From NCBI RefSeq assembly GCF_001556045.1, contig NZ_LSIC01000035.1:1-41769 (forward strand): DNA of 41,769 nucleotides. The letters are read 5' to 3'. The DNA comes from Bradyrhizobium sp. CCH5-F6. Its GTDB lineage: Bacteria > Pseudomonadota > Alphaproteobacteria > Rhizobiales > Xanthobacteraceae. Under the pieces are notes generated by a model. The model did not search any database, had not been told where the DNA came from, and was given only the letters and a program-made list of their open reading frames with translations. The translations under genes and the position numbers were made by a program. Below, piece after piece: positions 40,304 to 41,769 of the stretch (positions within the stretch are counted from its first letter, which is position 1; every line of letters starts with the position of its first letter).

Positions 40304-41769
40304 ATGCAGGTCTCGCGCGATTTCTCTCACTATGTTCGCGATGCGGGCGAGGGCCGCCGCCATATCGACCTCGCCGTCGAGGGGGTTCACTGCGCCGGCT
40401 GCATGGCCAAGATCGAACGCGGCCTGTCCGCAATCCCCGACGTCACGCTCGCGCGCGTGAATCTCACCGATCGCCGCGTTGCACTGGAGTGGAAGGCGGG
40501 TACGCTCGACCCCGGCCGGTTCATCGATCGGCTCGAGGAACTCGGCTACAAGGCCTATCCCTACGAGACCGAGAGTGCGGAAGTGGCGGAGGTCGCCGAA
40601 TCGCGCTTCCTGCTGCGGTGCCTCGGCGTTGCCGCCTTCGCTACCATGAACGTGATGATGCTGTCGATCCCGGTGTGGTCGGGCAACGTCTCGGACATGC
40701 TCCCCGAGCAGCGCGACTTCTTCCACTGGCTCTCGGCGCTGATCGCGTTGCCCGCGGCCGCCTATGCCGGCCAGCCGTTCTTCCGCTCGGCTTGGCGCGC
40801 GCTGTCGGCGAAGACCACCAACATGGACGTGCCGATCTCGATCGGCGTGATCCTGGCGCTCGGCATGTCCGTGGTCGAGACCATCCATCATGCCGAGCAC
40901 GCCTATTTCGACGCGGCGATCATGCTGCTGACCTTCCTGCTGGTCGGCCGCGTCCTCGACCAGAACATGCGGCGGCGGACCCGCGCGGTCGCCGGCAACC
41001 TCGCAGCATTGAAGGCGGAGACGGCCGCCAAGTTCGTCGGTCCCGACGAAATCTCGCAGGTCCCCGTGGCGGCCATCCATCCCGGCGACATCGTGCTGCT
41101 CAGGCCGGGCGAGCGCTGCGCGGTCGACGGGACCGTGATCGAGGGCCGTTCCGAGATCGACCAGAGCCTGATCACCGGCGAGACGCTCTATGTCACGGCG
41201 GAGCAGGGCACGCCGGTCTACGCCGGATCGATGAACATCTCCGGGACGTTGCGGGTGCGGGTCTCGGCGGCGTCCGAGGCGACGCTGCTCGCCGAGATCA
41301 CGCGACTGCTCGACAACGCGCTGCAAGCACGCTCGCGCTACATGCGGCTCGCCGACCGCGCCTCGCGGCTCTACGCGCCGGTGGTGCATGCGACCGCGCT
41401 TCTGACCATCCTCGGCTGGGTCATCGCCGGGGCCGGCTGGCACGATGCGATCGTGACCGGCGTCGCGGTGCTGATCATCACCTGTCCCTGTGCGCTCGGG
41501 CTGGCGATCCCGACGGTGCAAACGGTGGCGTCGGGCGCGATGTTCAAGGCGGGTGTGCTGCTCAATGCGGGCGATGCGATCGAGCGGCTGGCCGAAGCAG
41601 ACCATGTCATCTTCGACAAGACCGGCACGCTGACGCTGCCCGACCTCGAAGTGATGAACGCGGCCGCCATTCCTGCCGACGTTTTCGAACTCGCCGGGCG
41701 CCTGGCGCTGTCGAGCCATCATCCCGTCGCCGCCGCCGTCGCTCAGGCTGTCGGTGCGAAGTCTCCGAT
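40304..41769 (+). CDS. fixI: Cation (copper) P1B-type ATPase FixI, 3' end cut off by the window
   Basis: The visible 488 codons, out of roughly 730 expected, show a heavy-metal ATPase. A ferredoxin-like metal-binding domain has GVHCAGCM (Cys30, Cys33), the actuator domain has TGET, the membrane metal site is CPC (Cys394, Cys396, in IITCPCALGL), and the phosphorylation site is DKTGT (Asp438). SSHHPVA near the end is the nucleotide-domain HP motif. FixI exports copper across the membrane for cbb3 assembly, and does not serve for tolerance. No stop is seen; the gene runs off the end. FixS is expected just beyond. Confidence 0.95.
   Translation, partial: MQVSRDFSHYVRDAGEGRRHIDLAVEGVHCAGCMAKIERGLSAIPDVTLARVNLTDRRVALEWKAGTLDPGRFIDRLEELGYKAYPYETESAEVAEVAESRFLLRCLGVAAFATMNVMMLSIPVWSGNVSDMLPEQRDFFHWLSALIALPAAAYAGQPFFRSAWRALSAKTTNMDVPISIGVILALGMSVVETIHHAEHAYFDAAIMLLTFLLVGRVLDQNMRRRTRAVAGNLAALKAETAAKFVGPDEISQVPVAAIHPGDIVLLRPGERCAVDGTVIEGRSEIDQSLITGETLYVTAEQGTPVYAGSMNISGTLRVRVSAASEATLLAEITRLLDNALQARSRYMRLADRASRLYAPVVHATALLTILGWVIAGAGWHDAIVTGVAVLIITCPCALGLAIPTVQTVASGAMFKAGVLLNAGDAIERLAEADHVIFDKTGTLTLPDLEVMNAAAIPADVFELAGRLALSSHHPVAAAVAQAVGAKSP

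Noticed and set aside
1..41769. CRISPR array, tRNA, rRNA, transposase or phage genes
   Set aside because: No regularly spaced repeats, cloverleaf, rRNA segment, IS ends or transposase/integrase motifs were seen. A short tRNA could be missed by eye.

Overview
The window comes from an alphaproteobacterium of the Bradyrhizobium group. The right-hand 12 kb carries the low-oxygen regulatory cascade fixL-fixJ-(receiver protein)-fixK2, then fixNOQP (cbb3 oxidase) and fixGHI (oxidase maturation), in the arrangement known from soybean Bradyrhizobium. Diagnostic residues fall at the numbers reported for those proteins: FixL His200, Arg220 and His291; FixJ Asp55; FixK2 Cys183 when the second Met is used; FixN His131, His280, His330/331, His418 and His420. 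High GC, strong third-position GC bias and dispersed palindromic repeats fit the same group. No rRNA, tRNA, CRISPR array, insertion sequence or prophage was seen.

Layout. (1) 1-486: repeats and a remnant of a short-chain dehydrogenase. (2) 487-14323: eleven genes, all on the minus strand, forming what looks like a catabolic region. Reading with transcription (right to left) they are an amidase, a branched-chain-type ABC importer (binding protein, permease, fused permease-ATPase, ATPase), an acyl-CoA-dehydrogenase-like flavin oxygenase, a flavin reductase, a TetR regulator, an extracytoplasmic family 5 binding protein, a second amidase and a class III aminotransferase. A LysR regulator diverges at 14558. 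The substrate is unknown; the gene set suggests uptake, oxygenation and hydrolysis of a nitrogenous amide-like compound. (3) 15642-22071, plus strand: trans-aconitate methyltransferase, a fused DctQ-DctM TRAP permease with no adjacent binding protein, a membrane diguanylate cyclase and an SdsA1-like alkylsulfatase. (4) 22311-29532: a GT4 glycosyltransferase diverging from an ABC exporter, a glycogen-debranching-like glycosidase, a PRC-barrel protein and an MFS transporter. The divergent intergenic region holds a symmetric GGAAC-N17-GTTCC, which reads as an EcfG (general stress) promoter in both directions. (5) 29600-41769: the fix region; the last gene, fixI, is cut by the window end.

How the fix region works. 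FixL senses oxygen through a haem-PAS domain and phosphorylates FixJ. FixJ activates fixK2, whose upstream region holds CTACGTAG. FixK2 then acts at TTGA-N6-TCAA boxes. Good boxes lie 56-57 bp before fixN and fixG. A weaker box lies at almost the same distance before a universal-stress/CBS gene pair, and another precedes the single-domain receiver gene between fixJ and fixK2. FixNOQP is the high-affinity terminal oxidase; FixGHI (with FixS presumably just outside) supplies copper and redox functions for its assembly.

I found no obviously new defence or mobile system. The most interesting candidates are the symmetric EcfG-type promoter with its glycan/export gene set, the extra FixK boxes, the box-terminator overlap before fixG, and the uncharacterised amide/oxygenase catabolic cluster with its LivM-LivG fusion. 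All calls come from reading the sequence; no database search was possible.
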